Shown piece by piece: positions 1 to 6,575 of a stretch of DNA of 11,723 bases; position 1 is the first letter of the stretch, and each line of letters starts with the position of its first letter. The DNA comes from Candidatus Nanohaloarchaea archaeon (GTDB taxonomy: Archaea; Nanohalarchaeota; Nanosalinia; Nanosalinales; JAHENU01). A program made the position numbers and the translations under genes. Location: the NCBI GenBank assembly GCA_018609855.1, contig JAHENU010000110.1, forward strand, positions 1 through 11,723, given 5' to 3'. Below the pieces are notes generated by a model, which ran no database searches, was not told the origin of the DNA, and saw nothing but the letters and a program-made list of their open reading frames with translations.

Positions 1-120
1 AACTCGGAGCTAAGCAACTCATGGAAAGGGCTGTTGATCATAACAAAACCACAGGAAAGTAAGATTGCAGAGACGGCAGAGATTACTATGCCTGGCACAT
101 ATGCGGTGAAAGTTGTATAG
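1..120 (+). CDS. spt4: Transcription elongation factor Spt4 (RpoE''), C-terminal fragment
   Basis: Only the last 39 codons are inside the window, reading in frame 1 to a TAG at 118-120. The fragment has the Spt4 ending: a Ser-Glu-Leu-Ser-x-x-Trp-Lys-Gly-Leu stretch, then Ile-Ile-x-x-Pro-x-x-Ser-x-Ile-Ala, and a final Pro-Gly-x-Tyr-Ala-x-x-Val. These are signatures of archaeal Spt4, the small partner of Spt5 that binds the RNA polymerase clamp and supports processive elongation. The N-terminal zinc-binding part lies upstream and cannot be checked. The downstream neighbours, eS24 and eS31, are the usual archaeal ones, and eS24 starts only 5 bases after the stop, so co-transcription is likely. 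Confidence 0.85.
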   Translation, partial: NSELSNSWKGLLIITKPQESKIAETAEITMPGTYAVKVV

Positions 121-125
121 GTGAT
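120..125 (+). promoter_or_regulatory. Shine-Dalgarno motif (GGTGAT) for eS24
   Basis: GGTGAT matches the archaeal anti-SD at the 3' end of 16S rRNA. It directly abuts the ATG at 126 and is 3 bases from the in-frame ATG at 129. The spacing slightly favours the second ATG. Confidence 0.5.
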
Positions 126-419
126 ATGATGGATTATTCAATATTGCAGGAGAGAGACAATCCGTTAATGCATAGAAAAGAAGTTATTCTGCAGATACAG
201 CATGCCGGAGCGCCAACACCGTCTCGTGAAGAGATGCGGAAGCAATATGCTGCCTCAGAAGGTGTTTCTGTAGAATGTGTCGAGTTAGTTTTTGTGGTTA
301 CGGATTTTGGTACTCACACCTCCCGAGCCATTCTTCGGGTTTGGAATACACCCCGTGAAGAACTACAGCCTACAGAAGATGCAGGTGAGAGTGAAGAGCA
401 AACGTCGGAGGGATCATAA
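126..419 (+). CDS. rps24e: Small ribosomal subunit protein eS24
   Basis: A 97-aa protein of the archaeal/eukaryotic eS24 family, a component of the 30S subunit. The family signature is clear: Asn-Pro-Leu-x-x-Arg-Lys-Glu at residues 12-19, Pro-Thr-Pro-Ser-Arg at 30-34 followed by the basic helix, and a Phe-Gly-Thr motif near residues 61-63. Length is normal for archaeal eS24. The last 20 or so residues are acidic (Glu, Asp, Ser) and look like a disordered tail. The start is ATG 126 or ATG 129, differing by one Met. The gene sits between spt4 and eS31, and its TAA overlaps the next start codon by one base, so the three are probably one transcript. Confidence 0.93.
   Translation: MMDYSILQERDNPLMHRKEVILQIQHAGAPTPSREEMRKQYAASEGVSVECVELVFVVTDFGTHTSRAILRVWNTPREELQPTEDAGESEEQTSEGS
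407..411 (+). promoter_or_regulatory. Shine-Dalgarno motif (GGAGG) for eS31
   Basis: GGAGG lies inside the last codons of eS24, seven bases before the eS31 ATG. It is a strong SD for an operon-internal gene, unlike the probably leaderless first genes elsewhere in the window. Confidence 0.7.
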
Positions 420-577
420 TGCCGAAGCATGCGAAAGTTGATGTGTATTCGAAGTATGATGAGAGCGGTCAGTTTTCTGGTGAACGCTGTCCACGTTGCA
501 ATGCAAATTTTGCCAACCACACCGATCGAAAAATCTGCGGCAAGTGCGGTTATGCGGAGATCAAGAAGACTGAATGA
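419..577 (+). CDS. rps27ae: Small ribosomal subunit protein eS31 (S27ae), zinc ribbon
   Basis: A 52-aa basic protein. It is the archaeal S27ae protein, which is fused to ubiquitin in eukaryotes but stands alone here. It carries a zinc ribbon, Cys-Pro-Arg-Cys at residues 24-27 and Cys-Gly-Lys-Cys at 40-43, and the usual Met-Pro-Lys N-terminus. Its ATG overlaps the eS24 stop (TAATG), which implies translational coupling, and a good SD precedes it. The gene ends with TGA at 575-577. Its last 17 bases overlap the 3' end of the convergent unknown gene on the other strand. Confidence 0.93.
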   Translation: MPKHAKVDVYSKYDESGQFSGERCPRCNANFANHTDRKICGKCGYAEIKKTE

Positions 578-1259
578 GTGATTGTGTCCAGAGATCGTTG
601 TACGGTGGCACTGTGATAGTGTACTGTGGTGATCTAGGTCTCACAAATTCTTCAAATGCCTGTACCCATTCTTGAGGCGGATTATCGCCAGCTATTTTCT
701 TTAAAACGGCGTCAAAATCTTTTCTTGGCACAGTATAGGTGCTATCTCCTGTTGCATGATCCACACGGTCGAATTGAGCAATACGAGGACGTTCTGTATT
801 CCGTTCCTCTAACAGTTCATGAATGTCGTCACAGATTTCATTAACCTGATACCGATGTAAATCAAGCTCTCCCTGTGGTGGCCGACTGTTTGGATTTAAG
901 CTGAGAGAGACTGCCTCACCGTCAGCAGTGGCTTTGGTTGGATAAAGCTTTTCTACAGTGAAAAGGTCATCGACTATAAAACAACCGTCATCGGCATGTT
1001 TCCATCTATTGTCTATTTTCAAATCATCCCAGTACATATGTAAGGGAACTGACCGTTCTGTGCCAGTGCGTCGATCTTGGTATGTATCTGTTGCATGTTC
1101 CATCCGTCGACAAACATCACCTAACGCGCCTTTGGCTGTACTGTGCCGCACATAATGGGTATTTGGTATATCGCCGTCCCATCCCAATTGTGCCAGCTGT
1201 GACCCAAGCCGCTTACCTGCCCGTATGCGGTAGAGCCATTGGTTTGGGATGAACTGCAT
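561..1259 (-). CDS. Hypothetical protein, 232 aa, unrecognised family
   Basis: I do not recognise this protein. It is hydrophilic, with no signal peptide, no membrane segment and no paired-cysteine zinc motif, so a soluble cytoplasmic protein is likely. The N-terminal third is basic (Arg/Lys/His rich), with a Gly-Lys-Arg-Leu-Gly stretch near residues 15-19. The middle is rich in Asp/Glu and Trp, and the C-terminal part has many Pro and aromatic residues. The uninterrupted 699-base frame, an ATG preceded by GTGAT five bases upstream, and a TATA-like element about 36 bases upstream support a real gene. It is transcribed away from kae1 and converges on eS31, overlapping it by 17 bases. A lineage-specific protein is the most that can be said. 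Confidence 0.7.
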   Translation of the reverse strand: MQFIPNQWLYRIRAGKRLGSQLAQLGWDGDIPNTHYVRHSTAKGALGDVCRRMEHATDTYQDRRTGTERSVPLHMYWDDLKIDNRWKHADDGCFIVDDLFTVEKLYPTKATADGEAVSLSLNPNSRPPQGELDLHRYQVNEICDDIHELLEERNTERPRIAQFDRVDHATGDSTYTVPRKDFDAVLKKIAGDNPPQEWVQAFEEFVRPRSPQYTITVPPYNDLWTQSLIQSS

Positions 1260-1290
1260 TATGTATCACTTAGTAATAGTAACTTTTTCC

Positions 1291-1300
1291 TTAAATATTT
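1291..1300. promoter_or_regulatory. TATA-like element between divergent genes (kae1 and the unknown gene)
   Basis: TTAAATATTT, nearly palindromic, with the pyrimidine/purine-rich flank expected of a BRE. Its centre is about 24 bases from the kae1 ATG, which fits a leaderless plus-strand transcript. On the minus strand it is about 36 bases from the ATG at 1259, leaving room for a short leader that carries GTGAT. No other good TATA box is visible in the 59-base gap, so it may serve both genes. Confidence 0.6.
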
Positions 1301-1318
1301 TGTGTTCTGTGAAGGGGT

Positions 1319-2302
1319 ATGGCATATACCTATACTTTAGGGATTGAATCAACAGCACACACACTTGGTATAGGCATTATGGCAAACGATACAGTTCTAG
1401 CTGATGTTAGGTACATGTACGAGCCAGAGTCAGGTGGCATTCATCCTGCTGATGCTGCACAGCATCACACTCATCATGCTCAATCGGCTCTCTTTGCTGC
1501 ATTACAGGAAGCCGATCTGTCAATTACCGATCTGTCAGCCATTGCCTTTGCTCAAGGACCTGGTCTTGGCCCGTGTCTTGATGTAGGAGCAGTCATGGCC
1601 CGAACATTGGCATTATCTTTAGACATACCCTTAATAGGTGTCAATCACCCGTTGGCCCATATAGCCATTGGTTTGTGGACGACTGGACTTACAGACCCAA
1701 TAGTTGTCTATGTTTCAGGAGGCAACTCACAACTTCTCGCATTGTCTCACCAGCAGTATCGGGTGTTTGGAGAAACATTGGATGTTCCGATTGGCAATGC
1801 ATTAGATAAGTTTGCACGGACTACCGGTATTCCCCATCCAGGCGGCCCAGAGATCGAACGAAAGGCACAGAATGGTTCACAGCTCATTCAATTGCCATAT
1901 GTGGTGAAAGGAATGGATTTTTCATTCTCAGGTTTGTTGACACAGGTTCAGCGTAAATATCAGGAAGGATATGCCATAACAGACCTTTGTTATTCTTTTC
2001 AAGAATATACCTTTGCTATGCTAGTTGAGGCGACAGAGCGTGCCTTGGCTTTTTTGGAGAAGGATTCAGTCTTATTAGTTGGTGGTGTCGGCGCTAACCA
2101 ACGCCTCTGTGATATGTTTACAACTATGTGTAGAGAACGTGGTGCTCAATTTGTCGCCTGTCCGATGACCTATGCGGTTGACAATGGTGTTATGATTGCC
2201 TACCTTGGCTGGCTTCAGTATTGCAATGCAGAGACAACCTCTCTCGCTGCAAGTACGACCGACCCGCATTGGCGTTCTGATGAGGTCACTGTGACATGGT
2301 AA
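1319..2302 (+). CDS. kae1: KEOPS complex tRNA threonylcarbamoyltransferase Kae1
   Basis: A 327-aa ASKHA-fold protein, the catalytic subunit of KEOPS. It transfers threonylcarbamoyl from threonylcarbamoyl-AMP to A37 of ANN-decoding tRNAs (t6A). Visible motifs: Gly-Ile-Glu-Ser-Thr-Ala at 8-13; Gly-Gly-Ile-His-Pro at 39-43; Gln-Gly-Pro-Gly-Leu-Gly at 79-84; the metal-binding Asn-His-x-x-x-His with His110 and His114; Val-Ser-Gly-Gly-Asn at 132-136; His-Pro-Gly-Gly-Pro at 173-177; Gly-Gly-Val-Gly-Ala-Asn at 255-260; and Asp288-Asn-Gly, the last metal ligand. Length is right for stand-alone Kae1. No Bud32 kinase domain is fused; bud32 lies 3.6 kb downstream, after two antiporter genes. A TATA-like box about 24 bases upstream suggests a leaderless mRNA starting at or near this ATG. 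Confidence 0.95.
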   Translation: MAYTYTLGIESTAHTLGIGIMANDTVLADVRYMYEPESGGIHPADAAQHHTHHAQSALFAALQEADLSITDLSAIAFAQGPGLGPCLDVGAVMARTLALSLDIPLIGVNHPLAHIAIGLWTTGLTDPIVVYVSGGNSQLLALSHQQYRVFGETLDVPIGNALDKFARTTGIPHPGGPEIERKAQNGSQLIQLPYVVKGMDFSFSGLLTQVQRKYQEGYAITDLCYSFQEYTFAMLVEATERALAFLEKDSVLLVGGVGANQRLCDMFTTMCRERGAQFVACPMTYAVDNGVMIAYLGWLQYCNAETTSLAASTTDPHWRSDEVTVTW

Positions 2303-2317
2303 CAACAAACAGCGTAA

Positions 2318-2326
2318 TTTTATATC
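2318..2326 (+). promoter_or_regulatory. TATA-like box for the first antiporter gene
   Basis: TTTTATATC is centred about 26 bases before the ATG at 2348, the archaeal TATA-to-start spacing. It would yield a leaderless transcript, so the antiporter pair and bud32 could have a promoter separate from kae1. Confidence 0.5.
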
Positions 2327-2347
2327 CTGGCTGTTCGCACACGAGTC

Positions 2348-4132
2348 ATGGCAGAACTATCGGGACTCTTGTTCGATGTTGGCACGGTACTGATTGCTGC
2401 GGCGTTAATGGCCGGGGTTGCCCGCCTGTTACGGCAGCCATTGATCATTGCCTACATTGTGGCGGGAATATTGGTAGGCCCGTCTGTACTTGGGTTAGTG
2501 AATGATACGAATGTTATACAGTTATTTGCAGAGTTAGGTATTGCCTTTCTTCTCTTTATTGTTGGACTGGAATTGGATGTGCGAAAATTACGTACGGCCG
2601 GCTTAGTCTCCATTACCGCTGCATTTGTCAAAGTGACTGTTGTCTTTACCTTTAGTCTTGGTGTCGCTTTGTTACTCGACTTTTCTACGATACATGCCAT
2701 TTACATTGCTTTTGCGCTAGCGTTTAGTTCTACAGCAATCGGTATTAAGTTACTTGGGGATAAAAATGAACTCAATACACTTCATGGTCGTATTGTTGTG
2801 GGAGCGCATTTGGTACAAGATATATTGATTGTGTTTGCTTTATCAGCTTTATCTGTTATTGATCAATTTTCTTTAATTGTGCTATTGTCTGCTTTAGCGA
2901 AAAGTATGGGACTGTTAGCATTTGCCCTTTTGCTGAGCAGATTTCTGATACCTCGTGTATTGAAGGCGGTAGAACGTACACCAGAACTTTTGTTTCTTGT
3001 CGCTACCTCTACTTTATTTTTGTTTATTGGCTTAAGCTCTGGATTAGGATTTTCTATGCCAGTCGGTGCATTTATTGCCGGTCTTAGTCTTTCAGCTTTT
3101 CCGTATAATATTGAAGTAATTTCTCGAGCGAAACCATTACGAGATTTCTTTGTGATTATCTTTTTTGTCTCGTTAGGTATGGTGATTGACTTAGGTGGTA
3201 TTCGTGCTATGCTTCTCCCGTTGCTCGTATTTTTGGCAATCGTCCTCATATTAAAGCCATTATTAATTGCACTGGTCTCCCATTTACACGGCTACGGCAG
3301 TAAGATAGCTGTTAATACAGGTCTGTCATTGGGCCAAGTCAGCGAATTTGCTCTGGTTGCCGCCAGTGTCGGCGTGACGGCTGGCCATATCTCCCAAGAG
3401 GTGTTTTCTCTTATCACTGCTTTATTGGTGAGCAGCTCATTTTTAACGACCTATCTAATCACATATGATAAGCAGGTGGCTGACTGGGTGTCACGATATC
3501 TTATTAGTGATAGATCTGTCGGTATTGAACAAGAGTTAGTACATGTTCCAGATACACTGGAGAGCCATATCATTTTATTGGGCGCACATGAGAAAGGGAG
3601 ACGGCTTTTAGAGCATTTAAAAGGAACTGATACTGACATAGTGGCAGTAGAGTACGATCCGGAACTTGTGCGGAATCTAAGAGCAAAAGGGATTTATTGC
3701 GTATACGGTGATGCCAGCAATCCTGAAGTATTGGAACGGCTGTCATTCAAACAGGCAGCTATGGTGATTTCCACTATTCCTGATCGAGAGGATAATCAAA
3801 TGATAGTTGGTAAGATTAAAGAAGAAGCGCCGGCTGTGATCGTGTTTGCGAATGCTGAAGACGTGGAGACAGCTATGTCTTTATATGATCTTGGTGCTGA
3901 TTATGTGCTCTATGATAAGATGGTGGCGAGTGAACGGCTATTGGATATTATTCAGACAGTGGGTGAGAGTCGGCAGCAACTTGAATCATTACGACACCGA
4001 CAATTACGTGAATTAGAGCATAGAAAGGAAGAGGAGCTGTTGCAAATGCATGCACCAGCCTTTTTGAAGAGCATACAGCGCCGCATTCATGCGAAAGAGC
4101 GTCGGTTGAAAGCAAACAATTACAAGGATTGA
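2348..4132 (+). CDS. KefB-type cation:proton antiporter (CPA2) with RCK/TrkA-N domain, first of a tandem pair
   Basis: A 594-aa inner-membrane protein of the CPA2 family, which exchanges K+ or Na+ for H+. Residues 1 to about 375 are highly hydrophobic (some 12 membrane segments) and hold the family marks: Gly-Pro at 44-45, Gly-Leu-Glu-Leu-Asp-Val-Arg-Lys at 73-80, the ion-pathway Gln157-Asp158, and Gly-Gln-x-Ser-Glu-Phe at 329-334. Residues about 405-540 form a Rossmann RCK_N domain with Gly-x-His-x-x-Gly (412-417), an acidic residue closing strand 2 (Glu435), and Gly-Asp at 454-455, so NAD(H) or another nucleotide probably gates it. The charged C-terminal tail looks helical or coiled-coil and has an Ala-Phe-Leu-Lys motif near 571-574, shared with the next gene. 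The transported ion cannot be told from sequence. It lies 45 bases after kae1, with its own likely promoter. Confidence 0.92.
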   Translation: MAELSGLLFDVGTVLIAAALMAGVARLLRQPLIIAYIVAGILVGPSVLGLVNDTNVIQLFAELGIAFLLFIVGLELDVRKLRTAGLVSITAAFVKVTVVFTFSLGVALLLDFSTIHAIYIAFALAFSSTAIGIKLLGDKNELNTLHGRIVVGAHLVQDILIVFALSALSVIDQFSLIVLLSALAKSMGLLAFALLLSRFLIPRVLKAVERTPELLFLVATSTLFLFIGLSSGLGFSMPVGAFIAGLSLSAFPYNIEVISRAKPLRDFFVIIFFVSLGMVIDLGGIRAMLLPLLVFLAIVLILKPLLIALVSHLHGYGSKIAVNTGLSLGQVSEFALVAASVGVTAGHISQEVFSLITALLVSSSFLTTYLITYDKQVADWVSRYLISDRSVGIEQELVHVPDTLESHIILLGAHEKGRRLLEHLKGTDTDIVAVEYDPELVRNLRAKGIYCVYGDASNPEVLERLSFKQAAMVISTIPDREDNQMIVGKIKEEAPAVIVFANAEDVETAMSLYDLGADYVLYDKMVASERLLDIIQTVGESRQQLESLRHRQLRELEHRKEEELLQMHAPAFLKSIQRRIHAKERRLKANNYKD

Positions 4133-4141
4133 GGGACTAGA

Positions 4142-5884
4142 ATGGCGATGATTGATTCATTATTTGTGGAGTTAGGCATCATAATCGCCGCTGCCACTAT
4201 TGGAGCTTATGGGGCACGATTATTGCGACAACCACTCATAATCGGTTATTTACTATCAGGAGTGGTGATTGGGCCTCAGGTATTACAGTTAGTGTCGTAT
4301 GAAGATGTAACTTCTGTCTTTGCAGAACTTGGCATTGCTTTTCTCTTGTTTATCGTCGGATTAGAATTAGATGTTCGCAAATTACGCACTGTCGGCAGCG
4401 CTGCGCTCACACTTGGCTTAATACAAACACTATTTATCTTCGGTCTTGGTTTCTTTTTGGCATTTTTCCTTGGCTTTGGGTCACTCCCCTCCATCTACAT
4501 TGGCCTCATGCTTGCTTTTAGCTCCACAGCCATTGTCATCAAACTGTTTACAGATAAAAACGAAATCGATTCGCTCCATGGCCGTCTTATTTTAGGGATA
4601 TTGTTGGTGCAAGATATCCTCGTTGTCATTGCCTTATCCGTCTTGCATACGCTTGATGCCTTTACTATGACGGTACTGGCTACTTCTCTGGTGCAAGGAA
4701 TTGGCTTAGTAGTGTTTGCTGTATTACTGAGCCAGTATGTTATCCCTTCTATCTTACGCCGCGTTGAACACACACCGGAATTAGTGTTACTAGTGTCCAT
4801 TTCCACATTATTTGCCTTTGTTTCACTTAGTACTGTGTTGGGATTTTCTTCCGCTATTGGCGGACTGATTGCCGGTTTAAGTCTGTCTACTTTTCCATAC
4901 AATGTTGAAATAATGACACGAGCCAAATCACTGCGCGATTTTTTTGTCGCTATTTTCTTTGCCTCATTAGGAATGATAGTTGATTTTGCTGGTTTACAAG
5001 CACTGGCAGGCCCGTTCCTTCTTTTTGTTCTTGTAGCTATGGTGCTTAAACCACTATTTCTGTCTTTGATGACGCGTTTGCATAACTACGGGAGCGGTAC
5101 AGCGTTCACCACCGGCTTCGGACTTGGCCAGATTAGTGAATTTTCTATAGTTATAGCCTCTACTGGCCTGTCACTCGGTCATATAGATGAACAGATATTT
5201 AGTATCAGTGCTGCCTTGCTAGTGGTCACCGCGCTTGCTTCTACTTACTTTATAACTTATCATCAGCGGTTAAATATGTGGCTATTACGATCTTTATATC
5301 GCCAAGTAGAACGATCTGCAGTCGATAAAGAGACAGCACACATCCCACAGCATTTACAAAATCATACAATCGTATTAGGATTGCATGAACGAGGAAGGCA
5401 GGTTTTGGAATATTTGCAGGAGAAAGGAGAAACAGTGGTAGGAGTAGACTACAATCCTGATCTTGTCCGCTATCTGCACACCTCGTCTTTATATTGCGTT
5501 TACGGCGATGCTAGAAATCCTGATGTGCTCTCACACGTACAGTATTCGCATGCCAGTTTAATTGTATCTACTTTACCCTCACATGAAGCAAATATGCATC
5601 TCCTCAATGCTGTGCGCTCGCATGAATCACCTCCGTATATTGTTGTTTCTGCTGACAATCCGCATGATGCCTTAGAGCTATATTCGTCAGGTGCTAACTA
5701 TGTGATTTATGATAAGATGGTAGCTGGCCAGATGCTTGTCAATATTGTCTCACTAGTTGATGCCGATGCTTCAGAATTGTCAGAAGCGCGTGAACAGCAT
5801 ATACATATGCTGGAACAGCGGTTGGCGGAGGAAGAACGGTATACAGATACACCAGCATTTTTAAAAAGACGATCGCGTCACTAA
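4142..5884 (+). CDS. KefB-type cation:proton antiporter (CPA2) with RCK/TrkA-N domain, second of a tandem pair
   Basis: A 580-aa paralogue of the preceding protein. The two align almost without gaps up to about residue 410: Gly-Leu-Glu-Leu-Asp-Val-Arg-Lys is again at 73-80, Gln157-Asp158 at the same positions, and Gly-Gln-x-Ser-Glu-Phe again at 329-334. The RCK_N domain has Gly-x-His-x-x-Gly (about 413-418), Asp at the end of strand 2 (Val-Asp-Tyr-Asn-Pro, about 435-439) and Gly-Asp at about 455-456. The C-terminal tail ends in Pro-Ala-Phe-Leu-Lys-Arg-Arg. The gene starts 9 bases after its sister (GAGG overlaps the upstream stop and can act as SD), so they are co-transcribed. CPA2 proteins are dimers, so hetero- or homodimers are both possible. 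An old duplication with later divergence is the simplest origin. Confidence 0.92.
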   Translation: MAMIDSLFVELGIIIAAATIGAYGARLLRQPLIIGYLLSGVVIGPQVLQLVSYEDVTSVFAELGIAFLLFIVGLELDVRKLRTVGSAALTLGLIQTLFIFGLGFFLAFFLGFGSLPSIYIGLMLAFSSTAIVIKLFTDKNEIDSLHGRLILGILLVQDILVVIALSVLHTLDAFTMTVLATSLVQGIGLVVFAVLLSQYVIPSILRRVEHTPELVLLVSISTLFAFVSLSTVLGFSSAIGGLIAGLSLSTFPYNVEIMTRAKSLRDFFVAIFFASLGMIVDFAGLQALAGPFLLFVLVAMVLKPLFLSLMTRLHNYGSGTAFTTGFGLGQISEFSIVIASTGLSLGHIDEQIFSISAALLVVTALASTYFITYHQRLNMWLLRSLYRQVERSAVDKETAHIPQHLQNHTIVLGLHERGRQVLEYLQEKGETVVGVDYNPDLVRYLHTSSLYCVYGDARNPDVLSHVQYSHASLIVSTLPSHEANMHLLNAVRSHESPPYIVVSADNPHDALELYSSGANYVIYDKMVAGQMLVNIVSLVDADASELSEAREQHIHMLEQRLAEEERYTDTPAFLKRRSRH

Positions 5885-5889
5885 TTTAT

Positions 5890-6489
5890 ATGACTTCCCG
5901 CTTGCTCCATCGTGGTGCGGAGGCGGTTGTGAGACAAGAAACGGACACTGTAGTGAAAAAGCGCATACAGAAACCCTATCGTCATCCATCACTTGACACA
6001 CATTTACGAGAGGAACGCACAGCTACCGAAGTACGCATCCTTCAGAAATTGCATCAGATAGGTGTGCCAGCTCCCACGGTGCAGGAGCATACAAAAGATA
6101 CTGTAGTAATGGACTATGTGCCAGGGGATCTATTAACTCATGCGCTGACACAGATAGAGGAGCTGACGGCATACGGGCAACAGTTTGGCCGACTATTGGC
6201 GCAAATGCATGCGCATGATATTGTTCATGGAGATACAACCCCTCATAACGTGCTGGTGTGGGAAGACACTCTCTATATAATTGATTGTGGATTGAGCTAT
6301 CATTCTCAGCGTGATGAAGATAAGGCAATGGATTTACATGTATTACGACAAGCTATGGAGGCAGCTTACCCCTCTCTCTGTCATTCCTTTTTTACCGCTG
6401 TAATTGACAGGTACAAGCTTTACTATGAGAATGCGGCACGGATATTGCAGCGGTTGGAGCAGATTGAATCACGGGGCAAGCACAAATAA
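5890..6489 (+). CDS. bud32: KEOPS complex kinase/ATPase Bud32
   Basis: A 199-aa small RIO-like kinase. In KEOPS, Bud32 binds Kae1 directly and its ATPase activity is needed for tRNA t6A formation. Seen: the Gly-Ala-Glu-Ala nucleotide loop at 9-12; Val-Lys-Lys-Arg-Ile with the likely catalytic Lys23; Tyr-Arg-His-Pro-x-Leu-Asp at 30-36; Arg-x-x-x-Glu with Glu47; His-Gly-Asp-Thr-Thr-Pro-His-Asn at 113-120 with catalytic Asp115 and Asn120; metal-binding Asp132; Glu-Asp-Lys-Ala-x-Asp-Leu at 143-149; and the basic Arg-Gly-x-x-Lys C-terminus. Two motif positions differ from the usual form: DFG reads Asp-Cys-Gly, and HGDLTTSN reads HGDTTPHN. It starts 5 bases after the second antiporter, with no SD in view, and is almost certainly on the same transcript. 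Confidence 0.93.
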   Translation: MTSRLLHRGAEAVVRQETDTVVKKRIQKPYRHPSLDTHLREERTATEVRILQKLHQIGVPAPTVQEHTKDTVVMDYVPGDLLTHALTQIEELTAYGQQFGRLLAQMHAHDIVHGDTTPHNVLVWEDTLYIIDCGLSYHSQRDEDKAMDLHVLRQAMEAAYPSLCHSFFTAVIDRYKLYYENAARILQRLEQIESRGKHK

Positions 6490-6542
6490 AGGCATGCTTA
6501 GAGCCACTTCGCCATTAGTGAGGTGTGTAGTAACCAAACGAA

Positions 6543-6553
6543 AGTAATATAAT
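6543..6553 (+). promoter_or_regulatory. TATA-like box for the MscS gene
   Basis: TAATATAAT is centred about 27 bases before the ATG at 6576 in the 86-base gap after bud32. It fits a leaderless transcript and its own promoter for the channel gene. Nothing else of note is seen in this gap. Confidence 0.55.
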
Positions 6554-6575
6554 CCATGAACATCATATTAACTGT

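Noticed and set aside
2863..3249. 128-codon minus-strand frame inside the first antiporter
   Set aside because: It is the antisense of hydrophobic membrane codons, which yields Asn/Lys/Ser/Ile-rich text without motifs. The plus-strand gene is certain.
4495..4926. 143-codon minus-strand frame inside the second antiporter
   Set aside because: Same mirror effect, at a similar place in the paralogue; the similarity only reflects the shared plus-strand coding.
6505..6527. Weak inverted repeat after bud32 (CACTTC ... GAGGTG) as a terminator or RNA element
   Set aside because: Six-base stem with a mismatch/GU pair and no T-tract; within chance expectation.
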